DNA of 53,921 nucleotides from contig JAFGSN010000206.1 of assembly GCA_016934575.1 (NCBI GenBank), positions 1-53,921 on the forward strand, read 5' to 3'. Below, one piece after another: positions 32,646 to 41,488 of this stretch. Positions within the stretch are counted from its first letter, which is position 1. Every line of letters begins with the position of its first letter. The position numbers were made by a program, and so were the translations under genes. This stretch comes from Vicinamibacteria bacterium. GTDB taxonomy: Bacteria; Acidobacteriota; Vicinamibacteria; Fen-336. The notes beneath the pieces were generated by a model. It had not been told where the DNA came from. It made no database searches and saw only the letters and a program-made list of their open reading frames with translations.

Positions 32646-33149
32646 TCACTTCGCAACGGACACGAATTTGACGCCCTCCCGCGAGAAGACGTCGTGAAGC
32701 TTCTTTCCTTGTTCCTTCATGGTTGCGTACACGACAATCGACGCGGCGCGCGCCGCGTTTTTCTCGATCGGCGGAAACGCGCACACGCCTCCTTCCTGAA
32801 CGAAGATCTGGTAGATGGACGACGACTCAAAATGCAAGGCGCTGTCCGTGGCTTGCACGTAGTATTCGATTCTGCGGAGCTTGCCCTTGCGCGGCGCCGG
32901 CAGCGTCGCGCAGTAATTCAGGCCTCCGAATGTCATCTCCGCCATGTTGAAGTATTTCGCGCGCTCGGCGCGAAAGAACACCCGCACCTTGCGCACTTCT
33001 TCATCGTCGCTGACGGTCGCGCACACGGTGAACGGAGATCCCGGCACGGTGCATGGAATCGGCTGGTGTTCGATGCGCGGAGGCTCGTCGGCGCCGCATA
33101 TGGCGCAAGCGGCGCACACAAACGTCAGAACGCCGAGACGGAGCCGCAT
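32646..33149 (-). CDS. Secreted Ig-like-domain protein, unknown function
   Basis: A 167-residue protein with a signal peptide (MRLRLGVLTFVCAACAICGA). The mature region reads like a fibronectin/Ig-type strand set often seen in envelope proteins: CATVSDDEEVRKVRVFFRA, then LRRIEYYVQATDSALHF. Two possible lipobox cysteines (ACAIC) leave open a lipoprotein. ATG 33149 begins two bases after the kinase stop, so translation is probably coupled; a GTG two codons upstream is an alternative. It lies between the kinase gene and the membrane-anchored protein gene. Function is unknown. Confidence 0.65.
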   Translation of the reverse strand: MRLRLGVLTFVCAACAICGADEPPRIEHQPIPCTVPGSPFTVCATVSDDEEVRKVRVFFRAERAKYFNMAEMTFGGLNYCATLPAPRKGKLRRIEYYVQATDSALHFESSSIYQIFVQEGGVCAFPPIEKNAARAASIVVYATMKEQGKKLHDVFSREGVKFVSVAK

Positions 33150-33151
33150 TC

Positions 33152-35464
33152 TCACTGCCAGCTCGCCTCGTTCCGGAAGACGTCGCCCCGTATGGTCCGA
33201 ACCGTGACCTCCATCGACCATGAGGAGTATTCCGTTCGCCACACTCCGGATTGTGAAAGCAGCAGCGCGCGTTGTCCGGGCCCCACCTCCTTGGCTTGAG
33301 GCGGAACGTCGCCGTCCGATTTCCGCCCGTTGATCCTCGTCGATACTCGCATATCAAGCAATTGAATCGACGCGCCGCCCTGATTGATGAGAAACACGTT
33401 GACTGTGTATCTCTGGCCCGGCGAGACCGTCTCCGGCCGTACCTCGAACAGCACCTCTCCGGGAAGATCCAGCATCCTGGCGCCGCGATGGACGACGACC
33501 TCATCCGACGGCTCGAAGCCGCTCGGGACGGAAGAGGCTCTTCGCGACTCGGCCGTCTGCGTGACCGTCCGGCCCGACACGAAACGTTTCGTCGCCGGAG
33601 CCGGCCCTCTTTCGGCCGCGCGCGCCATCGCTCGAGCGCTGACGGCGCCGGTCTTCCCCTGTCCGGCGCGCGCGTTGTGCGGATCCAGCTTGAGCGCCTC
33701 GTCATACAGATCGATGGCACGCGCGTAGTCCTGGGCCAACAGAGCCGCGTCGGCTCGATCGACGATTCGCGCGACGCGATCCTGTTGCTCCAAGCCGCGC
33801 CGACGCGCCGCGTCCGTTTCGGCGCGGAGCCGAGCCTCGCGGATCTCTCGGATGAGCGCGTCGCCGCGCGCATCCCATGGAGCGGCGTTGCGGCCGGCCT
33901 CGGCGTCCGTGAGAGCGCTCGCGATGTCGCCGGCCGAGAGCGCCTCCCGGGCGGCGCGAAAGTGCATTCGAGCTTTCTGTCCGGACAGGGACTTGTCCGC
34001 CAGCCGGCGCGCCCGAACGTCTGCGGGATTCACGCGCAGTTCCTCCTGTGCGCGCGCCAAGGCCGCGTCGTAGTCGCCCCGGCCGAAAGCCGCTTGCGCC
34101 GCGCGCATCGCCGTCGAGCGCTCCTCCTCCTCGGCGAAGGTCGGATGTGGAGCAGGTGGGATCGTATCGGGCGCATGCGCCGTGGATCGCACACGCGGCG
34201 CGGCGCTCGGCATCATCGCCGAGGCGACGGGCGGAGACGGATTCGTCGTCTGCGTGCGCCGTTGTGTCGTGAGTCGCTGCCAGAGCAGAACGCCGGCCGC
34301 GCCTCCGCCAAGAACGACGAAGGCCATGGCGAACAAGGCCGCGCCATGGCGGCGGGAGATCGCGCGGGACGAGACGAATGGACGTCGGTGCGCGGCGGGA
34401 CGAGACGGCGGCATGCGCGCGCGGCCCGGCTCCGCCAAGGTAGTGGATCTGACGGCGACCGGCGCGCCCGATTGGATCGCCGTGGAATCGCCGGCCATGG
34501 ATGCAACGCCTCCGTATCCGTCCCTGCGCGCCCGGGAAGACGCCCCGGTCGGCGGGTCGGTCACATCGAGAGCCTCGATGAGGCGTTGCGCCGAATCCGA
34601 AGTCGCGTGGTCCCGCAGGAACAAGCGAAGATCCAAAACGAAGTCGCGGGCCGTCTGATAGCGCGCCTCACGCCGCTTGGCCAGGGCTTTGCGCAATATG
34701 GGAATCAGCGCCTGATGGGCCGATCCCTTCGGTATGACCTCGAAATCCGGATCCTCGTGCGTGATTTTGAAGAAGATCGCCATGAGGTTGTCCGCGTGGA
34801 AAGGCCGGCGGCCCGTGACGACCTCATAGAGCATGCAACCCGCCGCGAACAGATCGCTGCGACCGTCGACCTTGTCTCCCCGCACCTGCTCCGGCGACAT
34901 GTATTCGGCCGTTCCGACGATGTTGCCGGCGCCCGTGATCGAGGCGGTCGTGATGTGCGCCACTCCGAAGTCCATGATCTTCACCATTCCGTCAGAGGTG
35001 ATGAAGACGTTCGCCGGCTTGACGTCACGGTGGATGACTCCGGCTTGATGCGCATGGCCGAGTCCGGCAAGGACATGAGCGATGACGGCCACTTTGAACT
35101 CAAGGGAAACGGACTGTTCCTGACGCATGACTTGCGAGAGGTCGCGCCCCTTGAGCAGCTCCATGGCTATGAAGGGCGAGTCCTCGTAGCTGCCCAGATC
35201 GTAAATCGTCACGACATTCGGGTGCGTCATCCTGGCGACGGCGCGGGCCTCGCGTTCGAAACGAGTCTTCAGCTCGGAATCGTCGACGATCTGGGCCGCC
35301 ATGATCTTGAGCGCGACGTCGCGATCGAGAACAACGTCATGCGCCATGTAGACCACGCCCATGGCGCCCTTGCCCAGCTTGCGGATGATCTCGTACTTGC
35401 CGATGCGGCCGGCGAGATCCCGATTCGCGGGCGGCGATTGCGGGCTGTCGCCGTTGTCGCTCAT
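33152..35464 (-). CDS. PknB-type Ser/Thr kinase with transmembrane helix and TPR-like repeats
   Basis: A 770-residue kinase. The glycine loop GKGAMGVVYMAHD, Lys53 in VALKIM, HRD (145-147), DFG (165-167) and an APE-like EYMSPEQV segment are all present, so it should be active. One helix near 375-400 (GAALFAMAFVVLGGGAAGVLLW) puts the rest outside the cytoplasm. That part holds helical TPR-like repeats (for example YDAALARAQEELRVNPADVRARRLADK) and a beta-rich end. The start at ATG 35464 is preferred because an upstream ATG at 35524 adds an unconserved leader. It leads a run of three genes with two envelope proteins. It likely senses an envelope signal; the targets are unknown. Confidence 0.9.
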   Translation of the reverse strand: MSDNGDSPQSPPANRDLAGRIGKYEIIRKLGKGAMGVVYMAHDVVLDRDVALKIMAAQIVDDSELKTRFEREARAVARMTHPNVVTIYDLGSYEDSPFIAMELLKGRDLSQVMRQEQSVSLEFKVAVIAHVLAGLGHAHQAGVIHRDVKPANVFITSDGMVKIMDFGVAHITTASITGAGNIVGTAEYMSPEQVRGDKVDGRSDLFAAGCMLYEVVTGRRPFHADNLMAIFFKITHEDPDFEVIPKGSAHQALIPILRKALAKRREARYQTARDFVLDLRLFLRDHATSDSAQRLIEALDVTDPPTGASSRARRDGYGGVASMAGDSTAIQSGAPVAVRSTTLAEPGRARMPPSRPAAHRRPFVSSRAISRRHGAALFAMAFVVLGGGAAGVLLWQRLTTQRRTQTTNPSPPVASAMMPSAAPRVRSTAHAPDTIPPAPHPTFAEEEERSTAMRAAQAAFGRGDYDAALARAQEELRVNPADVRARRLADKSLSGQKARMHFRAAREALSAGDIASALTDAEAGRNAAPWDARGDALIREIREARLRAETDAARRRGLEQQDRVARIVDRADAALLAQDYARAIDLYDEALKLDPHNARAGQGKTGAVSARAMARAAERGPAPATKRFVSGRTVTQTAESRRASSVPSGFEPSDEVVVHRGARMLDLPGEVLFEVRPETVSPGQRYTVNVFLINQGGASIQLLDMRVSTRINGRKSDGDVPPQAKEVGPGQRALLLSQSGVWRTEYSSWSMEVTVRTIRGDVFRNEASWQ

Positions 35465-35650
35465 ATCCCTATTATGACTGCTAAAAATACGGCTGACGTC
35501 ATGAATCTGAAGGATAAAAACCAAGGGTCCGCCAAGGAAACGGTCGGCAGCCCCGCATTACGAAGCCCCGGCGTCACGCGATACACGCGACATTGTGCAC
35601 GGTCAATCCGGCCATGCCTGGCGGCTCGACAGGCTTGACTCGAGAAGACA

Positions 35651-35686
35651 CACGTCCCCCGATGGAGGCCGCCACCGAGGGACGTG
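35651..35686 (-). terminator. Rho-independent-type hairpin after pal
   Basis: Read on the minus strand, CACGTCCCTCGGTGG pairs with CCATCGGGGGACGTG over 15 positions (two G-T pairs) around a 6-base loop. The sequence after it is pyrimidine-rich (TGTCTTCTC) rather than a pure T-run. It begins 14 bases after the pal stop. The rest of the gap up to the kinase start (35465-35650) shows no gene. Confidence 0.6.
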
Positions 35687-35699
35687 GAATGAGGCCGGC

Positions 35700-36236
35700 C
35701 TAGTTCGCCTTGCCGGTGACCTTGAAATGCGCGCGCCGGTTCCGCGCCCAGCAATCCTCGGTCGAATCGGCGCAGAGCGGCACTTCCTTGCCGAAGGAGA
35801 CCGTCCTCAGTCGCGCAGCCGAAACGCCCAGCGAAACGAGATAGTCGTGAGCGGCGCGCGCGCGTCGCTCGCCCAGGGCGATGTTGTATTCGACGGTTCC
35901 GCGCTCATCGCAGTGGCCCTCGACCTTGACGACGAGAAAGTCCAGCTTCTTCAGAGTCTGCGCGTTCTTTTCCAGGATCGAGCGTTCGCTCTCGCGAATA
36001 TCATACCTGTCGAAATCGAAGTGAACCGCCTGCAAGAGGCCCAGGCGGTCGATTTCGTCGGAGGACATCGCCTTGATGCGCGTGTACTCGTCTTCTTGTG
36101 CCACGACGTCGGGCTCTGGAGCGAGCGGGGGGGCTTCCGGAACAACTGGCGCCGGTGGATATGGCTCCGGTTTCTTGCCGCAAGCGGCCAGGGCGACGAT
36201 CGCAACGAGCGTGAGCGCAATGGATGTTTTTCTCAT
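35700..36236 (-). CDS. pal: Peptidoglycan-associated lipoprotein Pal
   Basis: A 178-residue outer-membrane lipoprotein. The lipobox LAAC places the acylated Cys at residue 19. A Pro-rich linker follows, then the OmpA-type peptidoglycan-binding domain (about 72-175), with VHFDFDRYDIRESERSILEKNAQ, VEGHCDERGTVEYNIALGERRA and RLRTVSFGKEVP. The start is ATG 36236 after AAGGTGTG; an in-frame ATG at 36254 overlaps the ribosome site. In the Tol-Pal system Pal anchors the outer membrane during division. No tolQRA genes are in the window; a TolB-like propeller is encoded at 37643-38647. Confidence 0.95.
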   Translation of the reverse strand: MRKTSIALTLVAIVALAACGKKPEPYPPAPVVPEAPPLAPEPDVVAQEDEYTRIKAMSSDEIDRLGLLQAVHFDFDRYDIRESERSILEKNAQTLKKLDFLVVKVEGHCDERGTVEYNIALGERRARAAHDYLVSLGVSAARLRTVSFGKEVPLCADSTEDCWARNRRAHFKVTGKAN

Positions 36237-36311
36237 TTTCACACCTTTCGCCATCGGTTGCCGGACCGCCTCGCGAGCGGTCCCACGAATCGGTCCGAAA
36301 TGATATAACGA

Positions 36312-36479
36312 CTAAGGACTTTTTTCTTTTTCTCCGCTCTCACCCTTCAAGGAGCGTTTGAAATTGCGAATTCCCTCGCCCAAGCCGCGCCCCAGCTCGG
36401 GGATACGACTTGTGCCAAAGAGAAGAATCACGATCGCGAAAATCAGCAATATCTCCCAAAAACTCAAGGTGCCGAGCAT
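36312..36479 (-). CDS. tatA: Sec-independent translocase subunit TatA/E
   Basis: A 55-residue Tat component: one short membrane helix (WEILLIFAIVILLFG), the FGTSRIPELGRGLGEGIRNF amphipathic segment, and a charged tail. ATG 36479 follows AGGAGGAG. An in-frame start further upstream adds an unconserved basic leader and lacks a ribosome site. It stands alone without tatB or tatC, which is common in deltaproteobacteria-like genomes. Confidence 0.93.
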   Translation of the reverse strand: MLGTLSFWEILLIFAIVILLFGTSRIPELGRGLGEGIRNFKRSLKGESGEKEKSP

Positions 36480-36539
36480 ACGACTCCTCCTGAACCGCCC
36501 CGCGCCCAACTCGGCGGCAAGCGATAGTGAGATCATACC

Positions 36540-37388
36540 TCACTTGCGCGCGGAGAGCGCCAGTTCTTCATGGAGACGCCCCCGGCGGTAACCCTCGGAA
36601 TCGACGCTGACTTCCGCATACCCCGCCTTCCGCACGCCGCGTTCCAGCGCCTCGCGCAGGCCTCGATCGTTCAGTCGGGGAAGCTCCGCGACGGCGACCT
36701 CGACGCGCGCCAGGCGACCGAAGTGCCTCACGCGAAATTCGATGAATCCGAGATCGCGCACCGCGGCCTCGGCGCGCTCGACCTTTCGAAGGACCGCCTC
36801 GGTCACGGGCGTCCCGTAAGGGATGCGCGAGGCGAGACAAGGAGCGGCCGGCCGGTCCCATGTGGGCATGCCCATGGCCCGTGAAAGGCATCGCACGTGC
36901 GCCTTGTTCATGCCGGCCTCGGCCAGCGGAGCGCGCACGCGCGCCTCACGCGCGGCGCGTTCGCCTGGACGGAAGTCGGCCTGGTCGTCCGCGATCATGC
37001 CGTGTACTACGTGGGAAAAACCTTCATCCTCGGCCAGACGCGTCAGCCGCCCGAACAGCTCGCTCTTGCAATGATAGCAACGATCGACGGCGTTACGGGC
37101 GTAAAGCGGATTCGCGATCTCTTCCGTGACGATGAACCGGTGACGAAATCCGAAACGTCGCGCCAGCTCGGCGGCCGTTTGTCGTTGCTCTCGATCCAGG
37201 GACGGGGATTCCGCCGTGACGGCAAGCGCCCCGCCGCCGAGCACGCGGTGCGCTCGCACCGCCAGGTAAGCGCTGTCCACTCCCCCGCTGAAAGCGACCA
37301 GCACGGAGCGCATCTCGGCCAGGAGACGGTCGAGAGTCGTTTCGAGGACGGCGGCGTCGCTCTCGATGATCGTCACGAGGCGTCCCAT
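36540..37388 (-). CDS. larE: ATP-dependent sacrificial sulfur transferase LarE-type (ExsB family)
   Basis: A 282-residue PP-loop enzyme. LarE adenylates the pyridinium dicarboxylate precursor of the nickel-pincer cofactor and donates sulfur from its own Cys. The ATP motif SGGVDS, the RCYHCKSELF segment and the PCLASRIPYG segment, which holds the expected donor Cys, are present. The start is uncertain. ATG 37388 has GGAGG very close to it, while GTG 37376 overlaps the upstream stop as GTGA. The usual partners LarB and LarC are not in the window; instead a LysW-like carrier gene overlaps the start. The sulfur acceptor may therefore differ from classical LarE. Confidence 0.85.
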   Translation of the reverse strand: MGRLVTIIESDAAVLETTLDRLLAEMRSVLVAFSGGVDSAYLAVRAHRVLGGGALAVTAESPSLDREQRQTAAELARRFGFRHRFIVTEEIANPLYARNAVDRCYHCKSELFGRLTRLAEDEGFSHVVHGMIADDQADFRPGERAAREARVRAPLAEAGMNKAHVRCLSRAMGMPTWDRPAAPCLASRIPYGTPVTEAVLRKVERAEAAVRDLGFIEFRVRHFGRLARVEVAVAELPRLNDRGLREALERGVRKAGYAEVSVDSEGYRRGRLHEELALSARK

Positions 37389-37549
37389 TCCTCCGTCTCG
37401 CTCGGCGGCGCCAGATCGAGCTCGATCGGAGAGAGGCCGACAACGGCAAGCTCCGCGCCGCATTCCGGACAACTGATGATCTCCCCCTTGTCCACGTCGA
37501 ATTCGTCGATCTCGATCTCCGTTTCACAAGCCGGACACAAGGGCATCAT
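37373..37549 (-). CDS. LysW-like zinc-ribbon carrier protein
   Basis: A 58-residue protein starting MMPLCPACETEIEI. It has two CxxC pairs (LCPACE near 4-9 and SCPECG near 26-31) and the run ELAVVGLSPIELDLAP, which closely follows LysW, the amino-group carrier for lysine/arginine biosynthesis. LysW normally ends EDWGE, with the terminal Glu joined to substrate. Here the end is EEWDAS, so that Glu is missing from the C-terminus. A strong ribosome site (GGAGGTGA) stands six bases before the ATG. It overlaps larE by 16 bases (or 4, if larE starts at GTG 37376). No lysine or arginine genes are near, so a different cargo, perhaps linked to LarE, is likely; that is inference. Confidence 0.8.
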   Translation of the reverse strand: MMPLCPACETEIEIDEFDVDKGEIISCPECGAELAVVGLSPIELDLAPPSETEEWDAS

Positions 37550-37642
37550 CACTCACCTCCAGATGTCGACGTTCTTCGGGACCGCTTCGTCCATCGAAGC
37601 CGCATCACGATGATAACCCAGCCGTTACGACCGCCGGCACGC

Positions 37643-38647
37643 CTAACGCCCGTGCATCCAATCCGGCGAATGGTTGGCGTGCCTGGATGAACGCGCCAGC
37701 ACTCCCGCATGACCTCCGTCGAAGCGCAACAAATGGATCTCTTCCCCCTTTCGCAGGCGCAGCGCCTGCATGGGATGGAATGCCAGATCATACGAGAACG
37801 TGGCGGCGAAGTGGGCGCCGTTCGGAGAAGGCGACAATCCGGCGTAAAAGATCGAGCCCTCATACAACGTCACGCGATTCCTGCCGTCGGCGTCCATGCG
37901 ATCGATGCCGTGGATTTTCTCGAGACTCCAGGGCACGACGAGCCTTCCATCGCGCAGACAACGCGGAGCGCGCCACTTCTTGAATCCATGAGTCAGACGG
38001 GACGGACGGCCCGCGTCATCGGCGGGAATGCGATAAACGTTGTCGTCACGGATGAAGACGATGAAGCGCCCGTCGGGGCTGAATATTGGACTGGTCTCGT
38101 TCAATCCCGGAGTCTGAACAAGAGGCGCTCGTGTCACGTCCACGGGCGAGCTCGACTCGCCGAAAGCAAGAAGATGCAGGTCGGACTTGGCGTACTCGTC
38201 TCGGCGGCTTGCGATAACGATCGCATCCCCCCGCGGATGCCAGGCAGGAGCGCCGTCTTTCCACTTCACGCCGAGAGTCAACATGCGAGTCTCGCCCGTG
38301 GAACGGTCCAGCACGCCGATACGACCGCCCATTTCGAAAGCGACCCGTCGCCTGTCGGGCGCGATGGCGGGCGAGCGGACAGGCTCGGTCATGTGGGTCA
38401 GGGCGCGCTCTTTGCCGGTTTCGAGGCTGTGCTCGTAGAGCGCGTCGACGCCGGCGCGATCGCTGACATAAACGATGGTTCCGTGCAACTCGGAAGGCAG
38501 TGACCGCTCACGAAAAGAGAACACGAAGGCGATCGTGATCGACACGGCAAGCAAGGCGCCGGCGATGAGCCATCGCGCCCGCCGCCGCCGAGCAGGCGAC
38601 GGCGGGACTCCATCGGCGCTCCGGATGGGCGCGGCGTCGGGAATCAT
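37643..38647 (-). CDS. TolB-like beta-propeller with N-terminal membrane anchor
   Basis: A 334-residue protein with one helix near 26-44 (WLIAGALLAVSITIAFVFSF) and then WD40-like PD40 repeats (GTIVYVSDRAGVDALYEHSL, RSPAIAPDRRRVAFEMGG, APAWHPRGDAIVIASRRDE, SPIFSPDGRFIVFIRDDN). TolB proteins have this propeller; the uncleaved-looking anchor with an Arg-rich cytoplasmic front (RRRRAR) is less typical. The start ATG 38647 is preceded by AGGATAC. It is near pal but not adjacent to it, and not in a tol operon, so I do not call it TolB outright. Confidence 0.78.
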   Translation of the reverse strand: MIPDAAPIRSADGVPPSPARRRRARWLIAGALLAVSITIAFVFSFRERSLPSELHGTIVYVSDRAGVDALYEHSLETGKERALTHMTEPVRSPAIAPDRRRVAFEMGGRIGVLDRSTGETRMLTLGVKWKDGAPAWHPRGDAIVIASRRDEYAKSDLHLLAFGESSSPVDVTRAPLVQTPGLNETSPIFSPDGRFIVFIRDDNVYRIPADDAGRPSRLTHGFKKWRAPRCLRDGRLVVPWSLEKIHGIDRMDADGRNRVTLYEGSIFYAGLSPSPNGAHFAATFSYDLAFHPMQALRLRKGEEIHLLRFDGGHAGVLARSSRHANHSPDWMHGR

Positions 38648-38658
38648 GGAAATGTATC

Positions 38659-38838
38659 CTAGTATGCATCCGTACCAAGGTCGAAGCGCGTGCCGAGCGA
38701 TCCGGCCTCATGCAGCATTCGTTCGCTCTTCATGACGGCTTGAAGATAAACGTACGCGACGACGGCGCCCATCAGCGTAAGCGGCGCCGGGGAGCCGGAA
38801 ACCAGGCGAAGAAACGCCGGCGGCTGCCGTGAAGTCAT
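38659..38838 (-). CDS. Small single-pass membrane protein, unknown function
   Basis: A 59-residue protein with a hydrophobic helix (PLTLMGAVVAYVYLQAVM) in its middle and an acidic end (GTRFDLGTDAY). It begins 7 bases after the PBP1B stop and ends 11 bases before the TolB-like start, and fits a three-gene transcript. I saw no known family. Confidence 0.5.
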   Translation of the reverse strand: MTSRQPPAFLRLVSGSPAPLTLMGAVVAYVYLQAVMKSERMLHEAGSLGTRFDLGTDAY

Positions 38839-38845
38839 TCGGGCG

Positions 38846-41248
38846 TCAGTAGCGGTGTTCTGGGCAGAGCTCCAAGGGCTCGGTGCCGGCGATAAACACC
38901 TCGCTGATGACTTTGGGACACATCGGCGTGGCGAGATAACCGTTGTACTTGTCGATCTCAACGAAAACGACGTTGCTCGACGGCACCTGGAAACGGCCGG
39001 TCTTCTTGCCCGCCAGCGCCGTCTTCATGAAGTCGATCCAGATCGGCAGCGCGGCGCGAGCGCCGCTGAGATTGAGAGGCGTGTTGTCGTCGAAGCCGAT
39101 CCATACGACGCACAGCAGATCCGGAGTGTAGCCGGCGAACCACGCATCGCGCATATCGTTGGTCGTTCCGGTCTTGCCGGCGGCATCCGCCGCGAATCCA
39201 CGCCGGCGCGCCTCCGCGGCCGTTCCCGCGTCGATCACTGTCTTCAGCATGTGAGTCACGAGAAAGGCCGATTCCTTCCGGACAACCTGGGTGGGCGGGC
39301 GCGGGTTGTGTTGCTCAAGCATCCGGCCTTTTTCATCCGTGACCCGCATGACCGTGACTGGATCGACCTTGAGGCCGCCGTTGGCCAGCACGTTGTATGC
39401 GACGGCAATTTCAAAAGGCGTGGCCTCGAAAGAACCGAGCGCCACGGCGGGATAGGCGCGCATCTCGGCCGACATCCCCATCTTTTTGGACCACAGATTG
39501 GCGACTTTGTCGTATCCGACCATCTCCGCCACCTTGACGGTGGCGACGTTGAGGCTGAGCGCGAGCGCGCGCCGCAGCGTGACTTGACCGTGATACTCGT
39601 TCTGGTAGTTCTGGGGGGTGTATTCCTTGTCTTCGTAGAAGAAGACCGTGGGAGAATCGTCGACGACGGTCGCGGGCGTGATGGGCGGCAAGGCGAGATC
39701 CTCGAAGGTCGCCTCGAAGGCCGCCAGATAGACGAACGGCTTGAACGTGCTGCCGGGTTGGCGCCGAGCCTGCGTGACGCGGTTGTACTGGCTCGATCCG
39801 TACGACCGCCCGCCGACAAGTGCGACGACCGCTCCGGTCCGCGGCTCGAGCGCGATGAGGCAGCCTTGAACGGGAGTCGCGACCTTGCGCCGGATCATCT
39901 TGTCGACGCCCTGGAGCCCGCGGCGCATGGCGTCCTGGGCCACTGTCTGGAGAAACGGATCGAGCGAGGTGAAGATCGAGAGGTTTTGCGTCGTCAGGTC
40001 CTGTCCGCCGTATCGCTGCGCGAGTTGCTCGCGCACGAGGTCCACGAAGTAGGGGGCCTCGGCGGAGTCCACGCGCGGCCGCTCGACGTGAAGCGGTTGC
40101 GCGAGCGCCGCTTGGGACGTGGCCGCGTCGATGAAGCCCGCTTCGTTCATGGCGCACAAGACGCGATTGCGACGATCGAGCGCGCGTTCGGGATGGCGAT
40201 AGGGATTGTATGGATTGGGCGAGCGGATCATGCCCGCGAGCAACGCGGCCTCGGGCAGCGTCAGGTTGGCCACATCCTTGTGGAAATACATGCGCGCCGC
40301 TTGACCGACGCCGTTTATGCTGAAAGAGCCGATCTGGCCCAGATAGATCTCGTTGAGGTACAGCTCGAGGATCTCCTCCTTCGTCGCGCGGCGTTCCAGC
40401 ACGAAAGCCAGCATGGCCTCCTGTATCTTGCGTTTGTATGTGCGCGGCGCGACGCGATAGCCGCGCTCGTCGGCTTCCCTCAAGAAGTAAAGCTTGACGA
40501 GCTGCTGCGTGATCGTGCTGCCGCCCTGGGGAACGTCGCTCTCCGTGCGCAGATTTCGGATTAGAGCGCCGGCCAGTCGCAGAGGGTCGAGTCCGGGGTG
40601 GCTGAAAAAACGCCTGTCTTCGATGGCGAGAACGGCGTACTTGACATTGTCGGAAATGTCGGCGTAACGAATGCGCCGGCGCTTTTCCCGGCTCTCGTCG
40701 AAGAGGTACGTGATCAGCTCGGGTTCAAGGTCGACGGAATCAAAGAGCGTCTTCGATGAACGCCCGCGGATCTCCTGAACATGAACGGGCTGCTCGACGG
40801 TCTTTCCCTTTTTCGCGGGCGGAGTCCACCTGCCGCCGCCAAAAGTCGCCGCGAGCGGCTCGCCGGTCGGCTCGGGATTCCGCGGATCAAAGCGTGGAAA
40901 GAAAGCGACCGTGCGCTCATCGACCACGAACTCCCCCGGATTGGCGGGGCCGTCGCCCTTCTCTTCGTATTTCAATCCATTGAGCGCGTTGACCAATTGC
41001 GTCATGGTCAGACGCTGGCCGCGATGAAGCGACATGGGCCGCGAAAAGACTCGCGACGGGATCATCCAGCGCTCGCCCTTGAGACGACGTTCGACAAGCA
41101 CGCTGTAACGAAGATACTGATAGATGAGATACGACGTGCCGATCACGAAGGGCAGGGTCACGATCGTCAGGAGCGCAACGACGAGTCGAAAGCGCCGGAT
41201 CGAATAGGTCTGCCCGTCGCGGATTTCGCTGATCCGGTCGCGGATCAC
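38846..41248 (-). CDS. mrcB: Bifunctional peptidoglycan synthase, PBP1B type
   Basis: An 800-residue inner-membrane enzyme that polymerises and cross-links peptidoglycan. A helix near 22-45 is followed by the segment RVFSRPMSLHRGQRLT (66-81) typical of the UB2H region of PBP1B. The glycosyltransferase has Glu210 in AIEDRRFFSHPG and GGSTITQQLVK. The transpeptidase has S500-T-F-K, SLN (565-567) and KTG (692-694). All catalytic motifs are intact. The start is GTG 41248, after GGAGAG. The divergent gap to tetR (41249-41523) has no gene but holds an 8-bp inverted repeat (41355-41362 with 41387-41394). Confidence 0.94.
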   Translation of the reverse strand: MIRDRISEIRDGQTYSIRRFRLVVALLTIVTLPFVIGTSYLIYQYLRYSVLVERRLKGERWMIPSRVFSRPMSLHRGQRLTMTQLVNALNGLKYEEKGDGPANPGEFVVDERTVAFFPRFDPRNPEPTGEPLAATFGGGRWTPPAKKGKTVEQPVHVQEIRGRSSKTLFDSVDLEPELITYLFDESREKRRRIRYADISDNVKYAVLAIEDRRFFSHPGLDPLRLAGALIRNLRTESDVPQGGSTITQQLVKLYFLREADERGYRVAPRTYKRKIQEAMLAFVLERRATKEEILELYLNEIYLGQIGSFSINGVGQAARMYFHKDVANLTLPEAALLAGMIRSPNPYNPYRHPERALDRRNRVLCAMNEAGFIDAATSQAALAQPLHVERPRVDSAEAPYFVDLVREQLAQRYGGQDLTTQNLSIFTSLDPFLQTVAQDAMRRGLQGVDKMIRRKVATPVQGCLIALEPRTGAVVALVGGRSYGSSQYNRVTQARRQPGSTFKPFVYLAAFEATFEDLALPPITPATVVDDSPTVFFYEDKEYTPQNYQNEYHGQVTLRRALALSLNVATVKVAEMVGYDKVANLWSKKMGMSAEMRAYPAVALGSFEATPFEIAVAYNVLANGGLKVDPVTVMRVTDEKGRMLEQHNPRPPTQVVRKESAFLVTHMLKTVIDAGTAAEARRRGFAADAAGKTGTTNDMRDAWFAGYTPDLLCVVWIGFDDNTPLNLSGARAALPIWIDFMKTALAGKKTGRFQVPSSNVVFVEIDKYNGYLATPMCPKVISEVFIAGTEPLELCPEHRY

Positions 41249-41488
41249 GAAGCTCTCCGACGGCCGTCCATCGCCCCGAAGTCAGGTTCAAGCCGAATCA
41301 ATTCATCCAATTGAAAACTCACCACCATTCAGGATCCTTATTATATTGCCACTCGGCGTTCACGCCTTTCCCGTAGCCGGTTGCGCTGAACGCCAAGATA
41401 CTCAAGCACTACCTGCATGCGATAGTATCATCGCGAGTTACCGCGCATATCAGCCCTGTTGGCCAGATTCTTGGGTCGGGAGCAGCTA

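Noticed and set aside
41355-41394. GGCGTTCA...TGAACGCC inverted repeat between mrcB and tetR as a terminator
   Set aside because: It lies in a divergent intergenic region where no transcript should end, has a 24-base loop and no T-run. It could be a binding site but nothing supports a name.
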